From the NCBI GenBank assembly GCA_016285355.1, contig JAEEQP010000032.1:1-41603 (forward strand): a stretch of DNA of 41,603 bases. The letters are read 5' to 3'. The notes under the pieces are model-generated. The model searched no databases. It was given only the letters and a program-made list of their open reading frames with translations, and had not been told where the DNA came from. Of this stretch, positions 6,827 to 14,770 are shown in pieces. A program made the position numbers and the translations under genes. The stretch's first letter is position 1. Every line of letters begins with the position of its first letter. Origin of the DNA: Bacteroidales bacterium. GTDB lineage: Bacteria; Bacteroidota; Bacteroidia; Bacteroidales; F082.

Positions 6827-8833
6827 TTATACCTTCAACGCCCGCATGGCATTCAGCACGGCTATCACCGTGACACCCACATCGGCGAAGACCGCCATCC
6901 ACATGGTAGCAATGCCGAAAGCAGCCAAAAGCAGCACCAAAACCTTCACGCCGATGGCGAACCAGACGTTTTGTTTTGCGATACGGAGTGTACGCCGTGC
7001 AATACGGATGGCAAGGGCGATTTTTGAAGGTTTGTCGTCCATCAGAACCACATCGGCGGCTTCGATGGCGGCATCGCTGCCGAGACCGCCCATGGCAATG
7101 CCCACATCGGCACGAGCCAACACAGGCGCGTCGTTGATACCGTCCCCCACAAAAGCCAATTGATCGTAGGGGCTGACCCGCGTGTCAGCCCTTTTCATTT
7201 CATGTTTAGCATTCAACAATTCATCCACATAAGCCACCTTGTCGGCAGGCATCAGTTCAGCATGGTATTCGTCAAGACCAAGTTTCTGGGCCACATCCTC
7301 CCCGACCTCCTTACGGTCGCCAGTGAGCATCACCGTGCGACTCACGCCCAAGGATTTCAGCGCAGCGATGGCCTCTGCACTATCCTCCTTGACCTTGTCG
7401 TTGATGACAATATGACCCGCATATTCCCCATCGATAGCTACGTGAATGATGGTGCCGATATGATCGCAGTCGTGCCAATGGACACCAATGGCCTCCATCA
7501 TCTTTGTGTTGCCTACGCAAACCGTCCAGCCTTCCACCTTGGCGCGAATCCCTTGGCCAGCAATCTCTTCCACCTCGCTCAGTTGGCAACCGTCGGTGGC
7601 CTCATCGGGGAAGGCATCGCGCAAGGCTGCACCTATGGGATGTGTGGAATAATGCTCCACATGGGCGGCAAGATGCAGGAGATGACGCTCGTCGCACTTC
7701 TCAGGATGCACCGCCGTGACGGCAAACTGTCCGTGGGTCAAGGTGCCTGTCTTGTCGAAGACTACCGTACCGACTTTGGCCAACACATCCATATAGTTGG
7801 AGCCTTTGACAAGAATACCCTTACGAGATGCACCACCGATACCGCCAAAGAAGGTGAGCGGCACGCTGATGACCAAGGCGCAGGGGCAAGAAACCACCAA
7901 GAACATCAAGGCGCGGTAGAGCCATGTAGCGAAAGTACCGGCAAAGTCGCCTGAAAACAGTGGAGGCAACAAAGCCAAGGCAATGGCGGCAAAGACGACA
8001 ATCGGGGTATAGACTCGCGCAAACTTGGAGATAAAGGTCTCGCTTTTTGATTTGCTTTCCGTGGCGTTTTCCACCAGATTGATAATTTTCGACACCGTGC
8101 TTTCGCCAAAACTCTTGGTCGTTCGCACCTTAATCACCCCCGACAGGTTGACACAACCCGAAATGACTTCGTCGCCTTCGCCAATGTCACGAGGCAGGCT
8201 CTCACCAGTCAGGGCAACAGTATTCAAAGCGGTATTGCCTTCGATGACCACACCGTCCAACGGCACTTTCTCACCAGGACGGATAAGTATGGTCCTCCCC
8301 ACTTCAACTTGCTCAGGATTAACATTTTCCAACTGACCATTACGCTCCACATAGGCCACATCGGGACGGATGTCCATTAGGTGGGCGATACTGTCGCGGC
8401 TCTTACCTTCAGCGTATGACTCAAAAAGTTCACCGATTTGGAAAAACAACATGACGAAAACCGCTTCGGGGAATTGCGTCTCAGCACCAGGCAGGAACCC
8501 GATGCAGAGTGCCCCGATGGTGGCGATAGACATAAGAAAATGCTCGTTGAAGGCCTCGCCATGCGCCAGACCCTCAGCGGCTTCTTTCAGTGTATCAAAG
8601 CCAATAATCAGATAAGGGATGAGATAAATGAGGAGCAATTGCCAGATGGGCAGGTCGTAGCGTTTCTCGATAATGACCGCCGCGACAAGCAAGGCCACAG
8701 TAACGGCAATCTTACCCATCTGACTTTTCAGACTGCCTTCATGATGATGTTCGTGTCCACAACCCTCATGGTCGTGGTGATGATGCTCGCGTGAGCAGCA
8801 CTCGTGTTCGTGATGATGATGTTCGTGTGACAT
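6827..8833 (-). CDS. Heavy-metal-translocating P-type ATPase (Zn/Cd/Co type, P1B)
   Basis: The 668-aa product opens with a His/Cys-rich stretch (MSHEHHHHEHECC and further HHHHDHEGCGHEHHH, residues 1-34) in place of a normal HMA metal-binding domain. Eight membrane helices, the TGES actuator motif, the intramembrane SCPCAL metal site (Cys316, Cys318), the phosphorylation motif DKTGTLTHG (Asp360), MLTGD and VGDGINDAP follow. CPC with a His-rich tail is typical of Zn/Cd exporters of the ZntA/CadA type. I chose the ATG at 8833 because the His-rich start is typical; an in-frame start at 8956 would pass through the repeat-rich promoter region. It probably exports zinc or cadmium from the cytoplasm. 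Confidence 0.93.
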   Translation of the reverse strand: MSHEHHHHEHECCSREHHHHDHEGCGHEHHHEGSLKSQMGKIAVTVALLVAAVIIEKRYDLPIWQLLLIYLIPYLIIGFDTLKEAAEGLAHGEAFNEHFLMSIATIGALCIGFLPGAETQFPEAVFVMLFFQIGELFESYAEGKSRDSIAHLMDIRPDVAYVERNGQLENVNPEQVEVGRTILIRPGEKVPLDGVVIEGNTALNTVALTGESLPRDIGEGDEVISGCVNLSGVIKVRTTKSFGESTVSKIINLVENATESKSKSETFISKFARVYTPIVVFAAIALALLPPLFSGDFAGTFATWLYRALMFLVVSCPCALVISVPLTFFGGIGGASRKGILVKGSNYMDVLAKVGTVVFDKTGTLTHGQFAVTAVHPEKCDERHLLHLAAHVEHYSTHPIGAALRDAFPDEATDGCQLSEVEEIAGQGIRAKVEGWTVCVGNTKMMEAIGVHWHDCDHIGTIIHVAIDGEYAGHIVINDKVKEDSAEAIAALKSLGVSRTVMLTGDRKEVGEDVAQKLGLDEYHAELMPADKVAYVDELLNAKHEMKRADTRVSPYDQLAFVGDGINDAPVLARADVGIAMGGLGSDAAIEAADVVLMDDKPSKIALAIRIARRTLRIAKQNVWFAIGVKVLVLLLAAFGIATMWMAVFADVGVTVIAVLNAMRALKV

Positions 8834-8851
8834 ATCTTTTTCTCTTTTAAA

Positions 8852-8929
8852 ACACGAATTATCAGGAATTTGACACGAATTTTTCATCAATTTTTGTTCA
8901 ATTCGTGTTTCCTTCATGGTCATTCGTGT
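8852..8929. promoter_or_regulatory. Symmetrical array of four ACACGAAT/ATTCGTGT sites
   Basis: ACACGAAT occurs at 8852-8859 and 8873-8880, and its complement ATTCGTGT at 8901-8908 and 8922-8929. Each pair is spaced 21 bp start to start, and the whole is symmetrical about position 8890.5. It lies between the P-type ATPase start and the divergent GH20 gene, so it may be a multi-site operator. It could also be a dispersed repeat. Confidence 0.5.
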
Positions 8930-8960
8930 TGAATTGACACTGCAAAAAAACGGCAAAAGT

Positions 8961-8979
8961 TTTGCAACTGGGTTGCAAA
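8961..8979. promoter_or_regulatory. Operator-like inverted repeat upstream of the GH20 gene
   Basis: TTTGCAAC (8961-8968), TGG, GTTGCAAA (8972-8979): a perfect 8-3-8 palindrome 25 bases upstream of the -7 box at 9004. The regulator is unknown. Confidence 0.4.
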
Positions 8980-9003
8980 GAATCGTTTGTGGAGAGAAAT
9001 TTT

Positions 9004-9011
9004 TAATTTTG
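9004..9011 (+). promoter_or_regulatory. -7 box of the GH20 gene
   Basis: TAATTTTG at 9004-9011 fits TAnnTTTG and lies 17 bases before the ATG at 9029. A TTTG at 8986-8989 gives only a 14-base spacer, so the -33 box is uncertain. Confidence 0.5.
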
Positions 9012-9028
9012 CGACAAAATACAACATT

Positions 9029-10855
9029 ATGCGCAAAACGGAACTATTTCTTCTCATTCTTCTACTTACAACGGCTTGCCATCGAGTGCCAACGGCGGAA
9101 TGGACCGAAGGCCCCAAGAAAGACGATGGGCGTGCTTTGCATACCCTTGTGCTCAGCAACATGCCCAAAGGTTCGCGGGTATGGTTTCAGGAACTCTTTG
9201 ATGGCAAAACTTTCGTGGAAGGCCCTGCCATGAACCACTATCAAGGGACATCATGGTACATTGACATTCCTACGAGTGGCACCGTTACGCTGAAGTATTA
9301 TGGTCGGCCACTGCCAAGGCGTTCATGGGCTCCTGAAGGGTTTATTCTTCAGCAAAAGGGAAAACCTGACACGCCAATGAAAGTGACTTATCACTTTTTG
9401 GAACTGCCTGAAAAAGAAACTTCCGGTGCCGATTTTACTTGCAATTATGAGGTTCAGCCTGCCGACATTATTCCACAAGTCAAACGGGTGCAATATGGTT
9501 CTGAACCGATGGCAGCATCCGAAACGCATCCTGCTGGATGGTACCGCATCACAATAGGCGCGGACGGAGAACCAAAAATAGAGGCCGATGACGAGGACGG
9601 TGCTTTTTATGCCCAGACCACCCTCGCCCAACTGTCGCGACCCTTGCAGCCCATGACCATCGAGGACTGGCCCGATATGCCCTACCGAGGCTTCATGCTT
9701 GATTTGGTGCGCGATTTCCGAAACGTGGACGAAGTGCTTCAAATCCTCGATCTGATGGCATCTTGGAAACTCAATGCCCTGCATTTTCACATTGCAGACG
9801 ACGAATCCTGGTGCTTGGAAATCAAGGCTTTTCCTGAGCTTACGGACTATGGTGCGCATCATGCCCTCCCTGACTGGGACCTGCAAGAAACCACCGCCCT
9901 GAAACCCACAGCCAATGGTCGCATCGGGAATGTAACTTTCTACACAGCAGAAGAGTACAAACAAATCCTTCACTATGCGTGGGAACGTCGCATCGCAGTG
10001 ATTCCCGAATTCGACACGCCTGGACACTCACGAGCCTCCATTAAGGCCATGCAAGCCTACGAGCGACGTACTGGGGACAGCAGTTTCCGCCTGCAAGACA
10101 CTGCTGACACTTCACATTACTGGTCAGCGCAAGACTTCACCGACAATGTGCTGAGTGTCGATTTGCCAAGTGTCTATAAATTCTACGGAATAGTCTTCGA
10201 TGAGGTCATCCGTCTGCATCAAGAAGCTGGTGTGCCATTGCCCGCCATCCACATCGGTGGCGACGAGGTGCCCGACGGTGCTTGGGCTGGTCTCGACCGC
10301 CATGAAATGAAGGAAATCTTTACCAACAACATGCTTGACCTCGCCGAAAAACGCGGTATCCGCCTCGTAGGTTGGGAGGACATCGCCCGAGGCTTGGAGC
10401 CCGAGACGCAGGAACGACTCAGACGCTCGCTGTATTTCCTCAACGTCTGGAACACCGATGGCATCGAAGGTTTTCCTGTGGTGCTTTCCCCAGCCGCCTA
10501 CACCTACCTCGACCTCGCTTATAGCGATGCGCCCGATGAAATCGGCCTTTCGTGGGCGGGTTATGTGGACGAATGCAAAACCTTTGCCCTGCAGCACAAG
10601 GATTACAAAGGAGACATCATAGGCGTACAGATGCAACTTTGGTCGTCACAGCTCCGCAGTTTCGACGATGCCACTTATCAGATGCTTCCCAAAGCCCTTG
10701 GCACAGTTGAGCGTGCTTGGAACGCCTACCCTGACTGGCCTACCGAAGCGGAATTCGCCACCGATTTTGAGCGGTTTTACAGCATTATCGTCACAAGGGA
10801 GATGCCAGTTTGGGAGCAAAAGGGGCTTGTGTATAAGAAAAGAAATGCGGAATAG
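9029..10855 (+). CDS. Beta-N-acetylhexosaminidase, GH20 family lipoprotein
   Basis: The 608-aa product begins MRKTELFLLILLLTTACHRV, a lipoprotein signal with Cys after TTA, so it is probably anchored to the outer membrane or periplasmic face. An N-terminal GH20b-like domain (to about residue 200) precedes the TIM barrel, which starts near PYRGFMLDLVRDF. The catalytic pair is in IHIGGDEVPDGAW (Asp412-Glu413), the hallmark of the substrate-assisted GH20 mechanism. HFHIADDESW and AVIPEFDTPGHS are further conserved strands. It removes terminal GlcNAc or GalNAc from glycans such as host mucin or chitin fragments. It is not in a PUL: no SusC/SusD is nearby. Start 9029 is chosen for the signal peptide and the promoter position. 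Confidence 0.92.
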   Translation: MRKTELFLLILLLTTACHRVPTAEWTEGPKKDDGRALHTLVLSNMPKGSRVWFQELFDGKTFVEGPAMNHYQGTSWYIDIPTSGTVTLKYYGRPLPRRSWAPEGFILQQKGKPDTPMKVTYHFLELPEKETSGADFTCNYEVQPADIIPQVKRVQYGSEPMAASETHPAGWYRITIGADGEPKIEADDEDGAFYAQTTLAQLSRPLQPMTIEDWPDMPYRGFMLDLVRDFRNVDEVLQILDLMASWKLNALHFHIADDESWCLEIKAFPELTDYGAHHALPDWDLQETTALKPTANGRIGNVTFYTAEEYKQILHYAWERRIAVIPEFDTPGHSRASIKAMQAYERRTGDSSFRLQDTADTSHYWSAQDFTDNVLSVDLPSVYKFYGIVFDEVIRLHQEAGVPLPAIHIGGDEVPDGAWAGLDRHEMKEIFTNNMLDLAEKRGIRLVGWEDIARGLEPETQERLRRSLYFLNVWNTDGIEGFPVVLSPAAYTYLDLAYSDAPDEIGLSWAGYVDECKTFALQHKDYKGDIIGVQMQLWSSQLRSFDDATYQMLPKALGTVERAWNAYPDWPTEAEFATDFERFYSIIVTREMPVWEQKGLVYKKRNAE

Positions 10856-10877
10856 AGCACTTCACCCTATTCCGCAT
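10845..10877 (-). terminator. Terminator hairpin between convergent GH20 and DPP-IV genes
   Basis: ATGCGGAATAG (10845-10855) pairs with CTATTCCGCAT (10867-10877) over an 11-base loop. On the minus strand it is followed by TTCTTTTCTT, which suits termination of the DPP-IV transcript. The left arm includes the GH20 stop codon. Confidence 0.75.
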
Positions 10878-10900
10878 TCATCATTCCGTATTTCTGGAGT

Positions 10901-13120
10901 TTATTCCCCCAGCAAATGTTCAAACAAGAAGTTGTCAATCTTGTTGAAGAGGTGCATGCGGCACTCACCGTAGCCATATTCGTAGCCGCCGTAGATGCCG
11001 TGGTTCTTGTTGGGATAAATCATCAGGTCGAACTGCTTGTTGTTGGAAATCATGGCCTTGATGAGTTCCATGGCATTCTGATAGTGGACGTTGTCGTCGC
11101 CGCTGCCGTGGCAGAGCAGGTAGTTGCCCTTAATGAGCTTCGTGTTATGCACAGGTGAGTTGAGGTCATAACCATCGGGGTTCTCCTGAGGCGTGCGCAT
11201 GAAACGCTCGGTGTAGACATTGTCATAGTAGCGCCAGTTGGTCACAGGAGCCACCGAAACAGCCGTGCTAATGACATCTGCACCCTTGGTGATACCGTTG
11301 GCCGCCATAAAACCGCCGTAGCTCCAACCGTAGATGCCGATTCTACTGCCATCCACGTAGGGTTGCTTGGCCATATACTTGGCAAGGGTAATCATGTCCT
11401 CGGTCTCGTATTTGCCGAGTTGCAGGTAGGTCATCTTTTTGAAGACCTCGCCCTGAGCACCGCTACCACGGTTGTTGATGGACACACTGATAATGCCATG
11501 CTGGGCAAGCAGTTGCAGCCACCAATAATCACTATCGGCCCATGAGTTGTTCACGGTCTGATGGCCAGGACCGCCATAGACGTAAATCAGCACAGGATAT
11601 TTCTTTGCGGGGTCGAAATCGGGAGGCAGGATTTGCCAAGCGTCCACATCCACTTGGGTGCCATCGGGCAAAGTGAAGGCCGGGTCACTGATCTTCATGA
11701 GTTTTTTCTCGCCGAGGTTGAAGGTCTTCAGCTCTTCGACAAACTCATGGTTGTCCTCCAATACGCGCACCAACTTGCCCTGATTGGTATACAATTCATA
11801 CTGTCTGGGCTGGCTGATGGAGCTATTTATATTAATAAGGTAGCTGAAATCGTTGCTAAAAGTGGCCTTGTTGGTGCCTTCCCTGCCAATCACCTCGCGC
11901 ATCTTGCCTTTCAAGTTGACCGCATAAATCTGACGGTCAACAGGCGTGTTCTTGGCGGCCTGGAAATACACTTCCTTGCCATCGAAGCCGTAGACTTCGG
12001 TCACATCCCAAGGACCATTGGTGAGTTGCTTCACCAAAGTGCCGTCCAAGTTGTAAAGATAAATGTGATTGTAGCCACTCTTCTCCGAAGTCATCAGGAA
12101 GGTCTTGCCATCCTCAAGGAAATGCCAGTCGTCGGTAATGTCGATGTAGTATTCATTGGTCTCGTCGTAGAACACGCGGGTCTTGCCTGTCGTGGCATCG
12201 GCGGCCAGAATCTCCAAATGGTTCTGATGACGGTTGAGGCGTTGGATGGCTAACACATTGGCATCCTTCGTCCAAGCGATACGAGGCAGATAGATGTCGG
12301 TTTCCTTACCCGTGTCCATTTTCACCGTCTTGCCGCTTTCGAGGTCATAGACGTAAATCTCGACGATGGAGTTGTCCTCGCCCGCCTTGGGATACTTGAA
12401 ACTGTACCAATCAGGATAAAGACCCTCAAACTCCTCCATCTGGAACTCTCGCACGTTGCTCTCGTCGAACTTCATGAAAGCAATCTTCTTGCTGTCCGGC
12501 GACCAATAGAAGCCCTGCGAGAAGCTGAATTCCTCCTCATAGACCCAGTCGGGCGCACCGTTGATGATGTGGTTGTAGAGGCCGTCTTTCGTGAACTGCT
12601 TCTCCTCCCCAGTCTTCAAGTCCTTGATGAACAGGTTGTTGTCGCGCATGAAGGCCACCTTGGTAGCATCGGGCGAGAAGGTGGCGAGACGCTGTTTGCC
12701 GTTGTTGGAAAGCGGCTGCAAGGTCTTGGTCTTGAAGTCGTAAATGTAATAGGTGGCATGGAACGAATGACGATAGATGCTCTCCATCTCGGTGGTGCAC
12801 AGCATCTTATCCTCGTTGGCACTCAACTCATAATTCTGAAGGCCGATAGGCATGGCCTCACCTTCCAAAACAAGGTCGTCAATGGAGAACAGAGTCTTTT
12901 CCAGTTTTCCGGTCTTGTAATTGTAGACGTTGAGTTTGCCTTTCTCGAAGTTGGCGTAAGTTTTGCCATCCTTCATGGAATTCATGCCGCGGACGCTCTT
13001 GGCATAGAACGTGGAGCGCATGTAAAGGTCTTCCAATTCGAAATTCTTCTTTTCTTGGGCCGAAGCCGAAAGTGTTCCAAAAACAAGGAACAAACTGACT
13101 AATAAGTACTTAAATTTCAT
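10901..13120 (-). CDS. Dipeptidyl-peptidase IV-type serine peptidase (S9B)
   Basis: The 739-aa product starts with a signal peptide (MKFKYLLVSLFLVFGTLSASAQ). Residues about 30-470 form a beta-propeller containing DWVYEEEF (191-198), whose Glu pair in DPP-IV binds the substrate N-terminus. The C-terminal alpha/beta-hydrolase holds GWSYGG (Ser600), the Asp in GSGDDNVH and the His in NKNHGIYGG. The enzyme cleaves X-Pro or X-Ala dipeptides from peptide N-termini, probably in the periplasm. Length and motifs match Bacteroidales DPP-IV. The ATG at 13120 is chosen over 13141 because it begins the signal peptide and 13141 overlaps the -7 box. It stands alone and converges with GH20. Confidence 0.94.
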   Translation of the reverse strand: MKFKYLLVSLFLVFGTLSASAQEKKNFELEDLYMRSTFYAKSVRGMNSMKDGKTYANFEKGKLNVYNYKTGKLEKTLFSIDDLVLEGEAMPIGLQNYELSANEDKMLCTTEMESIYRHSFHATYYIYDFKTKTLQPLSNNGKQRLATFSPDATKVAFMRDNNLFIKDLKTGEEKQFTKDGLYNHIINGAPDWVYEEEFSFSQGFYWSPDSKKIAFMKFDESNVREFQMEEFEGLYPDWYSFKYPKAGEDNSIVEIYVYDLESGKTVKMDTGKETDIYLPRIAWTKDANVLAIQRLNRHQNHLEILAADATTGKTRVFYDETNEYYIDITDDWHFLEDGKTFLMTSEKSGYNHIYLYNLDGTLVKQLTNGPWDVTEVYGFDGKEVYFQAAKNTPVDRQIYAVNLKGKMREVIGREGTNKATFSNDFSYLININSSISQPRQYELYTNQGKLVRVLEDNHEFVEELKTFNLGEKKLMKISDPAFTLPDGTQVDVDAWQILPPDFDPAKKYPVLIYVYGGPGHQTVNNSWADSDYWWLQLLAQHGIISVSINNRGSGAQGEVFKKMTYLQLGKYETEDMITLAKYMAKQPYVDGSRIGIYGWSYGGFMAANGITKGADVISTAVSVAPVTNWRYYDNVYTERFMRTPQENPDGYDLNSPVHNTKLIKGNYLLCHGSGDDNVHYQNAMELIKAMISNNKQFDLMIYPNKNHGIYGGYEYGYGECRMHLFNKIDNFLFEHLLGE

Positions 13121-13140
13121 AACGAATAGTTTTGATAGCA

Positions 13141-13148
13141 CAAAGATA
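13141..13148 (-). promoter_or_regulatory. -7 box of the DPP-IV gene
   Basis: TATCTTTG on the minus strand, 20 bases before the chosen ATG. No convincing -33 box is seen. Confidence 0.5.
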
Positions 13149-13178
13149 GATTTTTTTTGAAAAAAGAAAGAAAAAAAC

Positions 13179-13208
13179 TTGTCGGTTTGGGAAAAAGCCG
13201 TATTTTTG
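13179..13208 (+). promoter_or_regulatory. Promoter of the tRNA-Val pair
   Basis: TTG (13179-13181), a 19-base spacer and TATTTTTG (13201-13208), with the tRNA 5' end at 13220. Confidence 0.7.
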
Positions 13209-13219
13209 CACCCGCATTT

Positions 13220-13294
13220 GGGACGGTAGCTCAGTTGGTTTAGAGCGCATGCTTGACAGGCATGAGGTCACAAGTTCGATCCTTGTTCGCCCCA
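13220..13294 (+). tRNA. tRNA-Val (anticodon GAC)
   Basis: A 75-nt cloverleaf: acceptor GGGACGG/TCGCCCC, D loop AGTTGGTTTAGA, anticodon stem CATGC/GCATG with loop TTGACAG, T arm ACAAG/CTTGT with TTCGATC. The acceptor has one A-C mismatch (position 4 with 69) and a G-U at 7:66. The 5' strand resembles the next tRNA, whose acceptor pairs perfectly. Confidence 0.92.
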
Positions 13295-13298
13295 CACG

Positions 13299-13320
13299 AA
13301 GACGCTGCAAAGCGTCTTTT
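13299..13320 (+). terminator. Terminator after tRNA-Val(GAC)
   Basis: AAGACGC (13299-13305), loop TGCAAA, GCGTCTT (13312-13318) and TT. It sits between the two tRNAs, so it may be a partial terminator or processing site. Confidence 0.65.
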
Positions 13321-13332
13321 GTATCAACGGTA

Positions 13333-13407
13333 GGGACGTTAGCCCAGTTGGTTTAGAGCGCTGCCTTCACACGGCAGAGGTCACTGGTTCGAGTCCAGTA
13401 CGTCCCA
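13333..13407 (+). tRNA. tRNA-Val (anticodon CAC)
   Basis: A 75-nt cloverleaf with perfect acceptor GGGACGT/ACGTCCC, anticodon stem CTGCC/GGCAG with loop TTCACAC (anticodon CAC), T arm CTGG/CCAG with TTCGAGT and discriminator A. Confidence 0.95.
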
Positions 13408-13417
13408 CAAGATTCAG

Positions 13418-13443
13418 AAAGTCAGCGATTTACGCTGACTTTT
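13418..13443 (+). terminator. Terminator after the tRNA-Val pair
   Basis: AAAGTCAGCG (13418-13427), loop ATTTA, CGCTGACTTT (13433-13442), then further T. Confidence 0.85.
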
Positions 13444-13506
13444 CTATTTTAAAACGGCGCAAATTTCCTGCTCTATTCTTTTTTGGGTATATAAATTATT
13501 CACTAC

Positions 13507-13899
13507 ATGGAAACAAGAAAACAAATAGCATCCGAGAAACTACAATGCGGTTCCCATAACTGCGCCCAAGCCATCGTCAGCACATACGCCGACCTGATTG
13601 GACTTGATGAAACGACTGCGAAGAACGTGGCCAATGCTTTCGGCGGAGGAATGGGCAACATGGAAGGAACCTGTGGCGCACTTGTTGGAACTGGCATCGT
13701 ATTGGGTTTAGCCACCAAGGACAAGGCAACGTCAAGGAAATGCATGAGACAAATCATGATGCAGTTCCAAGAAAGGAATGGTGCAACCCAATGTAAGCAG
13801 TTGAAGGGAGTCGGCACAGGCGTCGTGTTGCGTGAGTGTACAGGATGTGTGGCCGATGCTGCGGAACTACTGGAACAGCAACTGAAGAACCTGGAATAA
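13507..13899 (+). CDS. C-GCAxxG-C-C family (putative redox) protein
   Basis: The 130-aa product shows the family's spaced cysteines: CGSHNCAQAI near residue 14, then GGGMGNMEGTCGALVGTGIVLG (the C-GCAxxG block, about 47-70), C79 in SRKCMR, C97 in TQCKQL and CTGCVADAA near the C-terminus. Members are small proteins of anaerobes thought to be redox-active or cofactor-binding, sometimes next to rubredoxin-like or reductase genes. The function is unproven. The gene is 2 bases ahead of an esterase-like gene, so the two are probably co-transcribed. Confidence 0.88.
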   Translation: METRKQIASEKLQCGSHNCAQAIVSTYADLIGLDETTAKNVANAFGGGMGNMEGTCGALVGTGIVLGLATKDKATSRKCMRQIMMQFQERNGATQCKQLKGVGTGVVLRECTGCVADAAELLEQQLKNLE

Positions 13900-13901
13900 T
13901 C

Positions 13902-14552
13902 ATGCCGTCAACAATCATCAAGCAGCCCACCAATAAAACCTGCTACATGATCCTGCCCGAAGGAATCAAGGAGGATTTGGCCGAAGGGTTGGAAAGGTTG
14001 GCTGAAAAACACAGCGTTTCCATCGTAGTACTCAATGATGTCAACTGGAACGACGACCTCACACCCTGGCCAGCGGAAGGCGTGTTCAAGAAAGCGAAAC
14101 CCTTTGGAGGACAGGCAGCATCATTTCTCGACAAGTTGACCAATGAGATTATCCCTGAAGCAGAAAAACATTGGGGCATAGCAAAGCCGGAAAGAACAAT
14201 CCTCGGCGTTTCGTTGTCGGGCCTGTTTGCGCTATGGTCAGCATGTAACACCGATGCTTTCACCAACATCATCAGCATATCCGGGTCTTTGTGGTATGAT
14301 GGCTTCGTGGACTGGTTGAAACAAAACACACCATCGCCAGAAATCAGGAGATTTTGTATGCTTTTAGGTGAGAAGGAGAAATTTGCCAAGGAAAAACGGA
14401 TGGCGACAGTTGAGGAGCGTACCTGTGTCATCGCCAACATGCTGAAAGAGAAAACTCAAGCTGCCGTATCATTTGAGCTTGTCGAAGGAACTCATTTCTC
14501 GCCGATAATGCCAAGATTAGAGCGGGCATTTGAGGTCGTGTTTGGATTATGA
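13902..14552 (+). CDS. Alpha/beta-hydrolase, putative esterase
   Basis: The 216-aa product has the esterase pattern: TCYMILPEGI strand, then ILGVSLSGLFALWSA (nucleophile elbow G-x-S-x-G, about residues 104-108), CMLLGEKEKFAKE (the region of the acid residue in IroE/enterochelin-esterase-like hydrolases) and the C-terminal EGTHFSPIMPRLERA carrying the likely catalytic His. It resembles the putative-esterase family acting on small esters or formylglutathione-like substrates. The substrate is unknown. I start it at 13902, 2 bases after the preceding stop codon, since the upstream in-frame start lies inside the previous gene. Confidence 0.75.
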   Translation: MPSTIIKQPTNKTCYMILPEGIKEDLAEGLERLAEKHSVSIVVLNDVNWNDDLTPWPAEGVFKKAKPFGGQAASFLDKLTNEIIPEAEKHWGIAKPERTILGVSLSGLFALWSACNTDAFTNIISISGSLWYDGFVDWLKQNTPSPEIRRFCMLLGEKEKFAKEKRMATVEERTCVIANMLKEKTQAAVSFELVEGTHFSPIMPRLERAFEVVFGL

Positions 14553-14576
14553 TTTCAAACCCATAGGCGACAGTAT

Positions 14577-14760
14577 AAAACGCACTATTTTACAAAAATT
14601 GGAACTTTTAAACGCACTATTTTACAAAAATTAGAGTTTTAAAACGCACTATTTTACAAGATTTGGAACATTAAACTACACTAAATTACACATTTTTGTC
14701 ATTTAAAACGCAGTAAATTGCAAAACCAGTTGCTGAGAATTGAACTATAAAATATTGGCA
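14577..14760. repeat. Tandem array with 32-bp period (five to six units)
   Basis: The 20-base core CGCACTATTTTACAAAAATT starts at 14581 and recurs at 14613 and 14645. Diverged units start at 14677 (TACACTAAATTACAC) and 14709 (CGCAGTAAATTGCAAAA), and a weak sixth may start at 14741. The spacing is exactly 32 bp each time, about three helical turns. The array fills the space between the esterase stop and the WYL gene stop. No ORF covers it. Confidence 0.85.
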
Positions 14761-14770
14761 ATGAAGCTGT

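Noticed and set aside
8834..8956. An earlier start for the P-type ATPase at 8956.
   Set aside because: It would translate the symmetrical repeat array, and the His-rich start at 8833 fits the family.
14577..14760. A CRISPR array.
   Set aside because: Units are 32 bp apart with the repeated core taking most of the period and the remaining 12 bases also similar between copies, so there are no unique spacers. No cas genes are nearby.
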